Notes under the pieces: model-generated
What the model was told of the DNA's origin: nothing
The model's input: only the letters and a program-made list of their open reading frames with translations
The model's database searches: none
Program-made: the position numbers and the translations under genes
Assembly: GCA_026705105.1 (NCBI GenBank)
Contig: JAPPBK010000204.1
Coordinates: forward strand, 1-6,356
DNA: 6,356 nt
Source of the DNA: Chloroflexota bacterium
GTDB lineage: Bacteria > Chloroflexota > Dehalococcoidia > Bin125
Reading direction: 5' to 3'
Shown here: positions 1 through 6,203 of the stretch, piece after piece
How the letters are laid out: each line of letters opens with the position of its first letter
Numbering within the stretch: position 1 is the first letter of the stretch

Positions 1-757
1 AGCGCTTGGCCTCCGCGTAGGCGGCGTCGCGGTCGTCGTCGATCATGACCGAGTGAAACGCGACCACGTCGAAATCGTCGGGTAGCTGGCGGCCGGCCTC
101 GTCGGCATAGCGGCGGATGTCGGCCAGATACTCGCCGAGGAGATCAGACGTGAGCGTCGTCGACATCCAGCCGTCGCCCAGGCGGGCGACACGACGGAGG
201 CCGCGCTCACGGTTGCGTGCGTCGTTCGGACCCGGGTTGGAGACAATCAAAATCGGGACCGGCCGCTGGATCGAGTGCGGCTCAATGGTCAGGTTGTCGA
301 AGTCGTTGTACTTGCCGTGATACGACGCGTCGTCCTCCGACGTGAGCAGACGAATGATCTCAATCGCCTCCTCCATTCGCCCCGAGCGGGTGATGGGAGG
401 GATGCAGAAGTGGTCGAACTCGGAGGCATCGGTGGCGCCCATGCAGGCAGCGAAGGTGAGCCGGCCGTTGGAGATCACATCAATCGCAGCAAGCTGATAG
501 GCCAGCAGAATCGCCGGTCGCACCGGCGTCGTCGCAAAGCAGCCAGGCCCGATACGCACCCGCTCAGTCCGAGCCGCGAGCGCGCTCATCAGCGACAGAG
601 CGTCCAACCGAGGCTTTGCCGTGATCGAGTCGCCAACCCAGACCGAGGTCCAGCGCTCGTCCTCGTCGACCAGGCGTGCCAGATCGTACATCTCCTCCAG
701 CGAAGAGTCGCCGGTGACAACCCCGCGGTTGGTGAGCGTCAGTCCAAAGTTGGTCAT
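1..757 (-). CDS. LLM class flavin-dependent oxidoreductase, C-terminus cut off by window edge
   Basis: The frame runs without a stop from ATG 757-755 to the left edge, giving 252 residues; family members are usually about 330-350 residues, so roughly the last quarter is missing. It starts MTNFGLTLTNRGVV, the first beta strand of the luciferase-like TIM barrel. Family landmarks follow: VWVGDS at 39-44, KPRLDAL at 48-54, LAARTERVRIG at 60-70, and ISNGRLTFA at 95-103, which corresponds to the usual (L)SGGR segment. RRVARLGDGW at 188-197 is the typical late-barrel segment. Proteins of this family use reduced FMN or F420 to oxidise organic substrates in the cytoplasm; which cofactor and substrate apply cannot be told here. 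The start is supported by a GGAG at 768-765, seven bases upstream. It differs clearly from the LLM protein at 4400-5647: it has no MKFHWFH start and no EHH motif. It lies 58 bases downstream of the FN3 gene, so co-transcription is possible but unproven. Family assignment is secure; specific function is unknown. Confidence 0.92.
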   Translation of the reverse strand, partial: MTNFGLTLTNRGVVTGDSSLEEMYDLARLVDEDERWTSVWVGDSITAKPRLDALSLMSALAARTERVRIGPGCFATTPVRPAILLAYQLAAIDVISNGRLTFAACMGATDASEFDHFCIPPITRSGRMEEAIEIIRLLTSEDDASYHGKYNDFDNLTIEPHSIQRPVPILIVSNPGPNDARNRERGLRRVARLGDGWMSTTLTSDLLGEYLADIRRYADEAGRQLPDDFDVVAFHSVMIDDDRDAAYAEAKR

Positions 758-815
758 GGGAATGCTCCAGTTCGTCTGGGCGGAGGGTAGCGATTGGCGC
801 CTTCGGGATGCTCGG
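758..815 (-). promoter_or_regulatory. Short intergenic gap with ribosome binding site for the partial LLM gene
   Basis: The 58 bases between the TAG stop of the FN3 gene and the ATG of the LLM gene contain a good Shine-Dalgarno core, GGAG at 768-765, with a 7-base spacer. I see no T-tract terminator and no convincing -10/-35 pair. The gap alone therefore does not show whether the LLM gene has its own promoter. Confidence 0.6.
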
Positions 816-3566
816 CTAGTGACCGTAGCTGAAGCCTGGATCGATGCCGAGCGGGATTTCCTCTTCGCCGTCCTTGAGCGGAGGACTGATGAGCTCCACG
901 CCGAGCGCCGTTCCCAGAGGCACACCTGCAAAAGAAACCGTTTCGGTCTCATCGCCGTTAGGTTCGTACCGTTTCCACCAAGAACGATCCTCGGACCTCA
1001 AGACGACGATGTAGGCCCAGGCATCGGGTTGCCGCTGCCACGACACGACTACGGTGTCTCCGTCTTGGACGATCGAGAGTTCTTGTGGCTCGCCCAGCGT
1101 GGTCACCGACTGCGTCTCGGTCCACTGCAGGCCCTCAGGTTGAAGGAGTTGTTCAGGCCATACGTAGCGGGCGACCTGATACTCGTATGTCGTGAGCGGG
1201 GCCAACCCATCGAGTGTGCCGCTGCAGGTCCAGTAGTCGCCGTGGTGGGTGACCGGGAAGTCGAGTATGTACGACCAGTGTTCTGACTCTTCGGAACGCC
1301 AACGCAGGACTGCCAGAAACCGGCCTCTGCAACCCGTCCAGGCCACCAACACACGATCTCGATAAACGTTGCGTAGTCCAAGATTGACGTCGAACGGCTC
1401 TGCCCCCTCGTCGTACCAATGGCGCCAAACTTGCCGATGTCCAAGCAGGTGACCAGCTTCCTGCCGGCTCGCATCGATGACCGAACCGCGGATGCTCTGC
1501 ATCAGACCATCGGTCCCTACTCGGCAATCCACCACCGTGGAGCCGCGTCTCTGTTCAGTCTCAAATCCCAGCCGGTCGTCGACCGACAACGTGAACGGCG
1601 GAACGCCGCCAGAGATTGACCACATGATGGTCAGGGACGCTTGCTCTGCCGGCGGACACGGCGAACTCTCGGCAGTCAGGGTCAGATCCAGCGGATCCGG
1701 AGGCAGATCTATCCGGTGCCAGTGAGTGAAGCTGCGGCCTATCTCTATCGAACCATCTAGCAGCGCGGCAACGCTTGCCGCAACGACCAGGTCAGTCGGT
1801 TCGAGAAGCATCTCCATGCTGGTCTGGCGTCCAACATCCAACACCTCCTCGGCACCCTCGTTGCGAGCGACATAGACCCGATACCCGACAACATCCGTGT
1901 CATCGGCCGGAGCCTCCCAGTGCAGCTTGAGCGAGTCACCGTACTCGACGAAGCGAACAGGAAAGAGCGATCTGGTGACGCTCGGAACGTGAGCTTGCTC
2001 CGACCACGGCGTCCAGTCACCGCCTCGCAAGAGGCGCATACGCACCGCGTCGGGGACGAGACCGCGGGCCGTGCTGATAGAGATCCAACCGCTGCGTGAT
2101 TCGCGGGTGATCGGTCGATCTCCTTCTCTCCAGGAGAACTCGGCCAGATCGCCGTCTTGGTAGTCCCATACGTAGGTCCAAGACCCTGGGCGAGGATCTT
2201 CGTGGTGCCAACCCCATCTGAACGCATCGAACTGCGGCGCATCGGGCGCCGGACCTTGCGTGAGAAGGTCTGGATCGTATGTCGGGACGTGGAGTTCCAC
2301 TTCTGCTGTTCCCGGAGGTGTAGTACGCGTCTCTACAGTAACGACGAACGATCCACCCCCAACCCTCTGCGCGAGCGGCAAGAGCGCGTATGTCTTACCA
2401 GCCGGTACGATTTGGCATTCACGGGCGTATGCCCGCTCGGGTGGTTCCGCGCAGACGGTGGTCTCGAAGCGCGCCCCTGATTCAGGTGGTGTCCAGGTAA
2501 CTTCCATTACGTCTCCAATGAAGGATGCCGCAACATCAGCAGGGGACCACATGGTTCGCTTCCATTCATGCGGAGCAGTCTCAGTGCGGATCTCGAAGCG
2601 ATGCTGTTCCCGCGCATATCCCCAGCCATCACGGTCATGTAGGTAGACCTCAATGCGATACAAGGTGTCGGGAAGTAGGTCAGTGAACTGCGTACTGAAC
2701 AACGGACCTGTGTCAACCCAACGTCGCTGTGAGTAGCGAGATCCGCGACCCTCTACAGCAAACAATCTGGCTCCAAGGCTCAATCCGTCAATGTGCGGTC
2801 CCCACTGCAGGAAGATCGAATCGTGGGTTGCCTCGGCTTGAAGGTTCTGAGGAGGTACGTTGGTGATGACGAGTGCACTTCGTGACCACTCCAGAGCTTG
2901 AGGCGACTGCAGGTCGAGAGCGTGAAGGAGCTGGGCGGCCTGCAGTTCGAGGCGCTCTCCTGCCGCCGATGTCTTGACCTTCCAAGAGTGCCGGAATGTC
3001 CATGACTCCGGCTGGTCTGGTCGAAAATGCTCGAACTGCCAGTCGCCGCTTCCTGAGTTGCGCCAGCGAATGCCGAAACTGTCGGCTCGCTGTTCCGTGT
3101 TCCGGTATGGAGCGCCCCACTCGGCTGTGAGTGTCGCAATCTGAGACCTAACCAACCCACTCTCGACGCGGAGGCGGATAGGCGCCGGCAACGGACGCAC
3201 CAAGAGATGCTCGGCGACGGCATAGGCGCGATTCCCTGCCGCGTCGGTGACGCTGACGATCATGCGCTGGATATCTTCGTTGCCGGGCGGTCCCGGACGG
3301 GTCCAACCTGCCGATGCTCGACACGGGATGTAGTGCGGCTCTGACAACTGCCCGACCGTTTGTCCGTCGACGGTGAGCTGGTAGGGCGCCTGGCCTCCCT
3401 GGATGTCGTAGTCGAGTGTGGTGACGGAGCCGACGGTGCAGGTCTCGCGGGCGGGCTGGACTGCGAGACTCAGGGGTTCGGAGTCGTCAGGGCCGGCGAC
3501 TGCGCCGCCGAGCAGCAGCCACAAGACGATCAGCGGCACAAGGGCTGCGGGCCAGCGACGTCGCAT
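816..3566 (-). CDS. Secreted multi-domain protein with SprB-like and fibronectin type III repeats
   Basis: This is a 916-residue exported protein of unknown function, probably a surface or extracellular binding protein. Residues 1-24 form a classical signal peptide: MRRRW, a hydrophobic core at about 7-20, then AVA before a likely cleavage at 24/25. There is no lipobox cysteine. Residues 31-124 are a SprB/Ig-like module (GGQAPYQLTVDG at 57-68). FN3-like domains follow at about 126-235, 236-330 (LLPDTLYRIEVY at 297-308), 340-430, a weak one at 440-530, and 535-618. A second SprB-like module lies at 625-715 (GGVPPFTLSVDD at 653-664), then two more FN3-like domains at about 722-825 (LAPLTTYEYQV at 788-798) and 826-892. 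There are eight cysteines in four same-domain pairs (43/82, 372/384, 637/681, 746/781) and 38 tryptophans. There is no C-terminal membrane segment, LPXTG or sorting domain; it ends GFSYGH. The start has almost no Shine-Dalgarno, but the signal peptide fixes it. GC is visibly lower than in the operon upstream. No catalytic domain is recognisable. Export and repeat architecture are well supported; adhesion or polymer binding would be a guess. Confidence 0.9.
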   Translation of the reverse strand: MRRRWPAALVPLIVLWLLLGGAVAGPDDSEPLSLAVQPARETCTVGSVTTLDYDIQGGQAPYQLTVDGQTVGQLSEPHYIPCRASAGWTRPGPPGNEDIQRMIVSVTDAAGNRAYAVAEHLLVRPLPAPIRLRVESGLVRSQIATLTAEWGAPYRNTEQRADSFGIRWRNSGSGDWQFEHFRPDQPESWTFRHSWKVKTSAAGERLELQAAQLLHALDLQSPQALEWSRSALVITNVPPQNLQAEATHDSIFLQWGPHIDGLSLGARLFAVEGRGSRYSQRRWVDTGPLFSTQFTDLLPDTLYRIEVYLHDRDGWGYAREQHRFEIRTETAPHEWKRTMWSPADVAASFIGDVMEVTWTPPESGARFETTVCAEPPERAYARECQIVPAGKTYALLPLAQRVGGGSFVVTVETRTTPPGTAEVELHVPTYDPDLLTQGPAPDAPQFDAFRWGWHHEDPRPGSWTYVWDYQDGDLAEFSWREGDRPITRESRSGWISISTARGLVPDAVRMRLLRGGDWTPWSEQAHVPSVTRSLFPVRFVEYGDSLKLHWEAPADDTDVVGYRVYVARNEGAEEVLDVGRQTSMEMLLEPTDLVVAASVAALLDGSIEIGRSFTHWHRIDLPPDPLDLTLTAESSPCPPAEQASLTIMWSISGGVPPFTLSVDDRLGFETEQRRGSTVVDCRVGTDGLMQSIRGSVIDASRQEAGHLLGHRQVWRHWYDEGAEPFDVNLGLRNVYRDRVLVAWTGCRGRFLAVLRWRSEESEHWSYILDFPVTHHGDYWTCSGTLDGLAPLTTYEYQVARYVWPEQLLQPEGLQWTETQSVTTLGEPQELSIVQDGDTVVVSWQRQPDAWAYIVVLRSEDRSWWKRYEPNGDETETVSFAGVPLGTALGVELISPPLKDGEEEIPLGIDPGFSYGH
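1422..1694 (-). repeat. SprB-like/Ig-like module, copy 2 (residues 625-715 of the FN3 protein)
   Basis: The copy begins PLDLTLTAESSPC, again exactly 13 residues to the first cysteine (C637). GGVPPFTLSVDD follows, then a cysteine in DCR (C681) and IRGSVIDASRQEA, which parallels MIVSVTDAAGNRA of copy 1. The shared start, cysteine pair, GG-x-x-P-aromatic core and end strand support common origin. At the DNA level the copies no longer look like a direct repeat. Confidence 0.68.
3195..3476 (-). repeat. SprB-like/Ig-like module, copy 1 (residues 31-124 of the FN3 protein)
   Basis: The copy begins PLSLAVQPARETC, with 13 residues to the first cysteine (C43), followed by GGQAPYQLTVD and a second cysteine in PCR (C82). 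It closes with IVSVTDAAGNRA. The pattern of beta strand, GG-x-x-PY/PF, then a V-x-D end strand matches SprB-repeat-like domains of bacterial surface proteins. Copy 2 at 1422-1694 has the same anchors, so the two are probably an internal duplication that has since diverged. Confidence 0.7.
3495..3566 (-). other. Signal peptide of the FN3 protein (residues 1-24)
   Basis: Three arginines at positions 2-4, an uninterrupted hydrophobic stretch (AALVPLIVLWLLLGG) and an AVA motif just before GPDD give the n-, h- and c-regions of a Sec signal peptide with a signal peptidase I site. The absence of Cys rules out a lipoprotein signal, and the absence of a twin-arginine SRRxFLK pattern argues against Tat export. 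Confidence 0.85.
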
Positions 3567-3605
3567 ACATTCAGGACGCTCGCGGAGCCGACGAGGTTCC
3601 CTCGC
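3567..3605 (-). other. Intergenic gap with two tandem small hairpins
   Basis: On the transcribed strand, just after the TAA of the hydrolase gene, CGAGG-GAA-CCTCG (3604-3592) forms a 5-bp stem with a 3-base loop. GCTC-CGC-GAGC (3588-3578) forms a 4-bp stem. No T-run follows either, so this is not a standard intrinsic terminator. The hairpins fill most of the gap and end 11 bases before the FN3 start codon, where there is no good ribosome binding site. They could stabilise the upstream message end, attenuate readthrough or be chance in GC-rich DNA. Confidence 0.35.
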
Positions 3606-4400
3606 TTACGCGGTCACTCCGGCGAGGGCGAAGTTGCGGACGAGGTCGGCGAGGGCGGCGGGGGCTTCGAGGTCGGCGATGTGGCCGCTGCCCGCGAGCT
3701 GCACCGACTGCGCACCAGGGATCGCGGCCCGCCAGATGTCGCCCATCTCGTGCGCGACGACGTTGTCGTGCTCGGAGGTGGCGATCAGCGTGCGCGTGTC
3801 GATCCGCACGAGGCGTCGGCCGACGCCGGTGTCGGGGATCGGCCAGAGGAACTTGGCCGAGGCGCGCAGGTCGAGCAGTTCCTCGACGTATGCGTCCATC
3901 GGGTCGCGGTCGGCCATCAGCAGCTCGTTGCGTTTCTCGGGGTCGCTGAACAGGACGGCGGTGGGGAAGCCGGGGTGTTGCGCGAACGGGTCCTCGCCGG
4001 GATGATTCTCGGACCAGAGGCCGAGCGGGTTGACCAGGGTCAGCGACTGCACCATGTCGGGCCTGATGGCGGCGATCTCCGCGCCGATCCATGCGCCGAT
4101 GCTGACGCCGACGACGTGGGCCGAGCCGACGCCCAGCGTGCTGAGCAGGTCGACGTTGAAGAGCACCAGGTCGAGACCGTCGCGGACGCCGGGCAGGTCG
4201 TCCTTGGCCGGACCCCAGCCGGGCTGATAGGGCGCGACCACTCGGAAGTCGTTGGCCAGCGTCTCCAGCGCCTCTCCCCAGCGCGGAATGCCGGTGATCG
4301 GGTGGAGGAAGAGCAGAGCCGGCGAGTCGGCGTCGCCGCCCTGCCAGACGTGGGCGGTCTGGCCGCCGGGGGTGAGGTCGAGGGTCTGCAATTCAGCCAT
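3606..4400 (-). CDS. Alpha/beta hydrolase fold protein
   Basis: This is a 264-residue cytoplasmic hydrolase with the standard fold. ALLFLHPITG at 28-37 is the strand and oxyanion-hole loop, FRVVAPYQPGWG at 52-63 the next strand and turn, and HVVGVSIGAWIGAE at 95-108 carries the nucleophile elbow G-x-S-x-G with Ser100. TLIATSEHDNVV at 204-215 holds the likely acid (Asp212), and LAGSGHIADLEAP at 235-247 holds the catalytic His240. The usual HG of the oxyanion loop is HP here (His33-Pro34). Length is normal for the family. I chose the ATG at 4400 rather than an in-frame ATG at 4490. It overlaps the upstream LLM stop as TGATG, has AGGAG at 4412-4408 with a 7-base spacer, and gives an N-terminus that fits the fold; the extra 30 residues would lie wholly inside the LLM gene. 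The coupling suggests it acts on the product or substrate of that monooxygenase, for example hydrolysing an ester or lactone, but the substrate is not readable from sequence. Confidence 0.92.
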   Translation of the reverse strand: MAELQTLDLTPGGQTAHVWQGGDADSPALLFLHPITGIPRWGEALETLANDFRVVAPYQPGWGPAKDDLPGVRDGLDLVLFNVDLLSTLGVGSAHVVGVSIGAWIGAEIAAIRPDMVQSLTLVNPLGLWSENHPGEDPFAQHPGFPTAVLFSDPEKRNELLMADRDPMDAYVEELLDLRASAKFLWPIPDTGVGRRLVRIDTRTLIATSEHDNVVAHEMGDIWRAAIPGAQSVQLAGSGHIADLEAPAALADLVRNFALAGVTA

Positions 4401-5647
4401 CAGTTCACTCCTGCAAGATCGCGCCTGGGCGCGCGTGTGTGTTGCGTCGCTATCGGTCGAGGCGACCAGTGGTCCTCGTGATCTTCCCACAAGTGTCGCA
4501 GACGCGGGATTACCTGCTCAGCAAAGAGGCGCGTACTGCGCAGGGTGAGGTCGTGGGTCATGTCACCGACGTGGAAGACGCCGATCAGGTGCGCGGCGCG
4601 GAGCGACGTGACGAGGTGCTCCAGTTGCTCGGTCACGGTCTCGGGTGAGCCGGCGGCCAGCGAACCGATGTCGAGTCGTTCCTGCCAGGTCGGGATGCGC
4701 GGCGGCCGCGGATTGGCCAGTTCCTGCATCGTCTGTGCGGCGCGCTCGCGGATGCCGCGCTCCGTGCGCCAACCCGGGGCCTCGGTCCAGCCGGGGAAGT
4801 CGTCCAGCGTGTGGCGCGAGGAGTACTCGAAGTGCGGTTCGTAGCGTTGCTGCGCTTCATCGTCCGTCTCGGCGACGACGATGGTCTGCGAGACCGCGCC
4901 CTGGAATGGGTTGGGCTCGACGCCACGCGCTGCAATCCGCGACCAGAAGCCGTCCATCGCCGCCTGCGCGGGCGCGATGCCGCGGCTGGCGAGGCAGACG
5001 TAGTTGTAATCGCGTTCGGCGCAGAAGTCCCAGGTCTCGGAAGAGATGCCGTCGGCCGGAATCCAGATAGGCGGATGCGGCTGTTGGATTGGCCGCGGCC
5101 AGATGTTGACGTAGCGCAGTCTGGTCGACTCACCGCGCCAGGCGAAGACATCCGGGTCCTGCCAGGCGCGCAGGATCAGGTCGTGGTGCTCGCGATAGAC
5201 GCGGCGGAACTCGGCAGGGTTTGCGCCGTAGGCGAAGTTGGTGTCCATTGGCGTGCCGAGCGGGAACCCGGCGACAATGCGGCCGCCGGAGAGGACGTCG
5301 AGCATCGCGATCTCCTCTGCCGCGCGGGTCGCGGGGCGGTAGAGCGCGATCGACATGCCCAGCATGATGATCGCGGCGCGGCTGGTACGCCGCGCCAGCG
5401 CGGCAGCCATGAGCTGCGGCGAAGGCATCAGTCCGAAGACGTTCTGATGGTGCTCGTTGACGATCAGACCGTCGAAGCCGACCTGCTCGGCGTACTCCAT
5501 CTGGTCGAGGTATTCGTGGTAGAGACGTCCGCCCTCGACCGGGTCGTAGACCGATGCGTCGGCGTCGACCCAGACGGAGCGGTTGCGGTCGCGGAAGTCG
5601 GCCGGCAGATGCGGCCAGGGCATCCCATGGAACCAGTGGAACTTCAT
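4400..5647 (-). CDS. LLM class flavin-dependent oxidoreductase (luciferase-like monooxygenase)
   Basis: This is a 415-residue luciferase-like TIM-barrel flavoenzyme. The N-terminus MKFHWFHGMPWPHLPADFR is typical of one subgroup of LLM proteins. It is followed by EYAEQVGFDGLIVNEHHQN at 51-69 (the EHH motif at 65-67), LARRTSRAAIIMLG at 84-97, and EEIAMLDVLSGGRIVAGFPLGT at 111-132. RYVNIWPRPIQQPHPPIWIP at 178-197 is the characteristic late-barrel strand, and GSPETVTEQLEHLV at 333-346 the C-terminal helix. Such enzymes use reduced FMN and oxygen for hydroxylation, Baeyer-Villiger type or C-heteroatom cleavage in the cytoplasm. The ATG at 5647 is preferred over an in-frame ATG at 5761: the extra 38 residues lie inside the nitroreductase gene and are low-complexity. 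A weak GAGG at 5662-5659 has an 11-base spacer and overlaps the nitroreductase TGA. The last 30 residues or so after IPRLRHLW form a His/Arg/Trp-rich tail that appears to go beyond the usual family end. The stop overlaps the hydrolase start. The substrate is unknown. Confidence 0.94.
   Translation of the reverse strand: MKFHWFHGMPWPHLPADFRDRNRSVWVDADASVYDPVEGGRLYHEYLDQMEYAEQVGFDGLIVNEHHQNVFGLMPSPQLMAAALARRTSRAAIIMLGMSIALYRPATRAAEEIAMLDVLSGGRIVAGFPLGTPMDTNFAYGANPAEFRRVYREHHDLILRAWQDPDVFAWRGESTRLRYVNIWPRPIQQPHPPIWIPADGISSETWDFCAERDYNYVCLASRGIAPAQAAMDGFWSRIAARGVEPNPFQGAVSQTIVVAETDDEAQQRYEPHFEYSSRHTLDDFPGWTEAPGWRTERGIRERAAQTMQELANPRPPRIPTWQERLDIGSLAAGSPETVTEQLEHLVTSLRAAHLIGVFHVGDMTHDLTLRSTRLFAEQVIPRLRHLWEDHEDHWSPRPIATQHTRAPRRDLAGVN
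4408..4412 (-). promoter_or_regulatory. Ribosome binding site of the alpha/beta hydrolase, inside the end of the LLM gene
   Basis: AGGAG lies seven bases before the ATG at 4400-4398, within the last codons of the upstream LLM gene. Together with the TGATG stop/start overlap it decides the hydrolase start and indicates translational coupling of the two genes. Confidence 0.8.
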
Positions 5648-5660
5648 GCGCGCTAGGGCC

Positions 5661-6194
5661 TCAGCCGCGCCAGACGACTTCTGCGGGGCGGCGTTCGGCC
5701 GGCATCTCGCGCATGTCCTCGGGCGGATAGCCGATGTAGAGGTAGGCGACGATGCGGTCATGTTCGCCGATGCCCAGCCAGCGCTTGGCGGCGGAGTTCT
5801 CGGCCAGCGCCCCTGTGCTCCACTTGGAGGCCAGTCCGCGCGAGGTGGCGGCGAGCATCATGTTCTGCACGGCGCAACAGACGGCGGCGTAGTCCTCGCG
5901 GTCGCGGATTGGATCGTCCAACACCGCCTGCTGGGTGACGGCAATGAAGCTGGGCGAGCGCATCAGCTTGCCGCGCGGGTCCTTGGCGAACTCGCCGCCG
6001 CCGGCCAGGATCGCCTCGCACATCTCCTCACGAGCCTGTCCCGAGACCACGTGGAAGCGCCAGGGCTCGGTGTGCTTGTGATTGGGCGCCCAGCGGGCCG
6101 CCTCGATCAGTTCCTCGACGACCTCCGGGGCGACCGGTCGCTCGGAGAACACACCGATCGTGCGGCGGTCCTTGATCGCGGTATCGACGTCCAT
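5661..6194 (-). CDS. Nitroreductase family protein, YdjA-like
   Basis: This is a 177-residue FMN protein of the compact nitroreductase type. DRRTIGVFSERPV at 9-21 holds the phosphate-binding arginines near the N-terminus. AARWAPNHKHTEPWRFHVV at 32-50 matches the family's APNHK...PW core, CCAVQNMMLAATSRGLASKWSTGAL at 106-130 the dimer helix and FMN-contact segment, and VAYLYIGYP at 149-157 the closing strand. Length and these motifs match E. coli YdjA (183 residues) rather than the longer NfsA/NfsB enzymes. Members reduce nitro groups, quinones or other acceptors with NAD(P)H, and some provide reduced flavin to monooxygenases. I chose ATG 6194 because GAGGG at 6208-6204 sits nine bases upstream and the family homology begins here; an in-frame ATG at 6350 would add 52 Cys/Arg/Thr-rich residues unlike the family. 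It is first in the operon, 13 bases before the LLM gene, which fits a role as reductase partner or as an enzyme on a pathway intermediate. The family is firm, the role inferred. Confidence 0.92.
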   Translation of the reverse strand: MDVDTAIKDRRTIGVFSERPVAPEVVEELIEAARWAPNHKHTEPWRFHVVSGQAREEMCEAILAGGGEFAKDPRGKLMRSPSFIAVTQQAVLDDPIRDREDYAAVCCAVQNMMLAATSRGLASKWSTGALAENSAAKRWLGIGEHDRIVAYLYIGYPPEDMREMPAERRPAEVVWRG

Positions 6195-6203
6195 TGTTTG
6201 CTG

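Noticed and set aside
275..790. 171-residue plus-strand open frame antisense to the partial LLM gene
   Set aside because: The minus strand encodes a continuous LLM protein over the same bases; this is a GC shadow.
621..1286. 221-residue plus-strand open frame across the FN3 gene end and LLM start
   Set aside because: It is antisense to two genes and has no motif, no ribosome binding site and no continuity with either neighbour.
3567..3605. Rho-independent terminator after the hydrolase gene
   Set aside because: Stems are short and no T-tract follows on the transcribed strand.
3360..4481. 373-residue plus-strand open frame antisense to the hydrolase gene and the start of the FN3 gene
   Set aside because: It crosses two well-supported minus-strand genes, has a Gly/Asp/Val/Arg-rich composition typical of the antisense of GC-rich coding DNA, and shows no domain motif.
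4811..5656. 281-residue plus-strand open frame antisense to the LLM gene
   Set aside because: It is the mirror of a clear LLM gene with intact family motifs, and its own translation is low-complexity with no recognisable fold.
5648..5761. 38-residue N-terminal extension of the complete LLM protein
   Set aside because: It lies inside the nitroreductase gene in another frame, and LLM homology starts exactly at MKFHWFH (5647).
3606..6194. Interpretation as a rut pyrimidine-degradation operon
   Set aside because: The enzyme classes agree, but the LLM and nitroreductase motifs do not resemble RutA and RutE, and no RutB, RutC, RutF or RutG gene is present.
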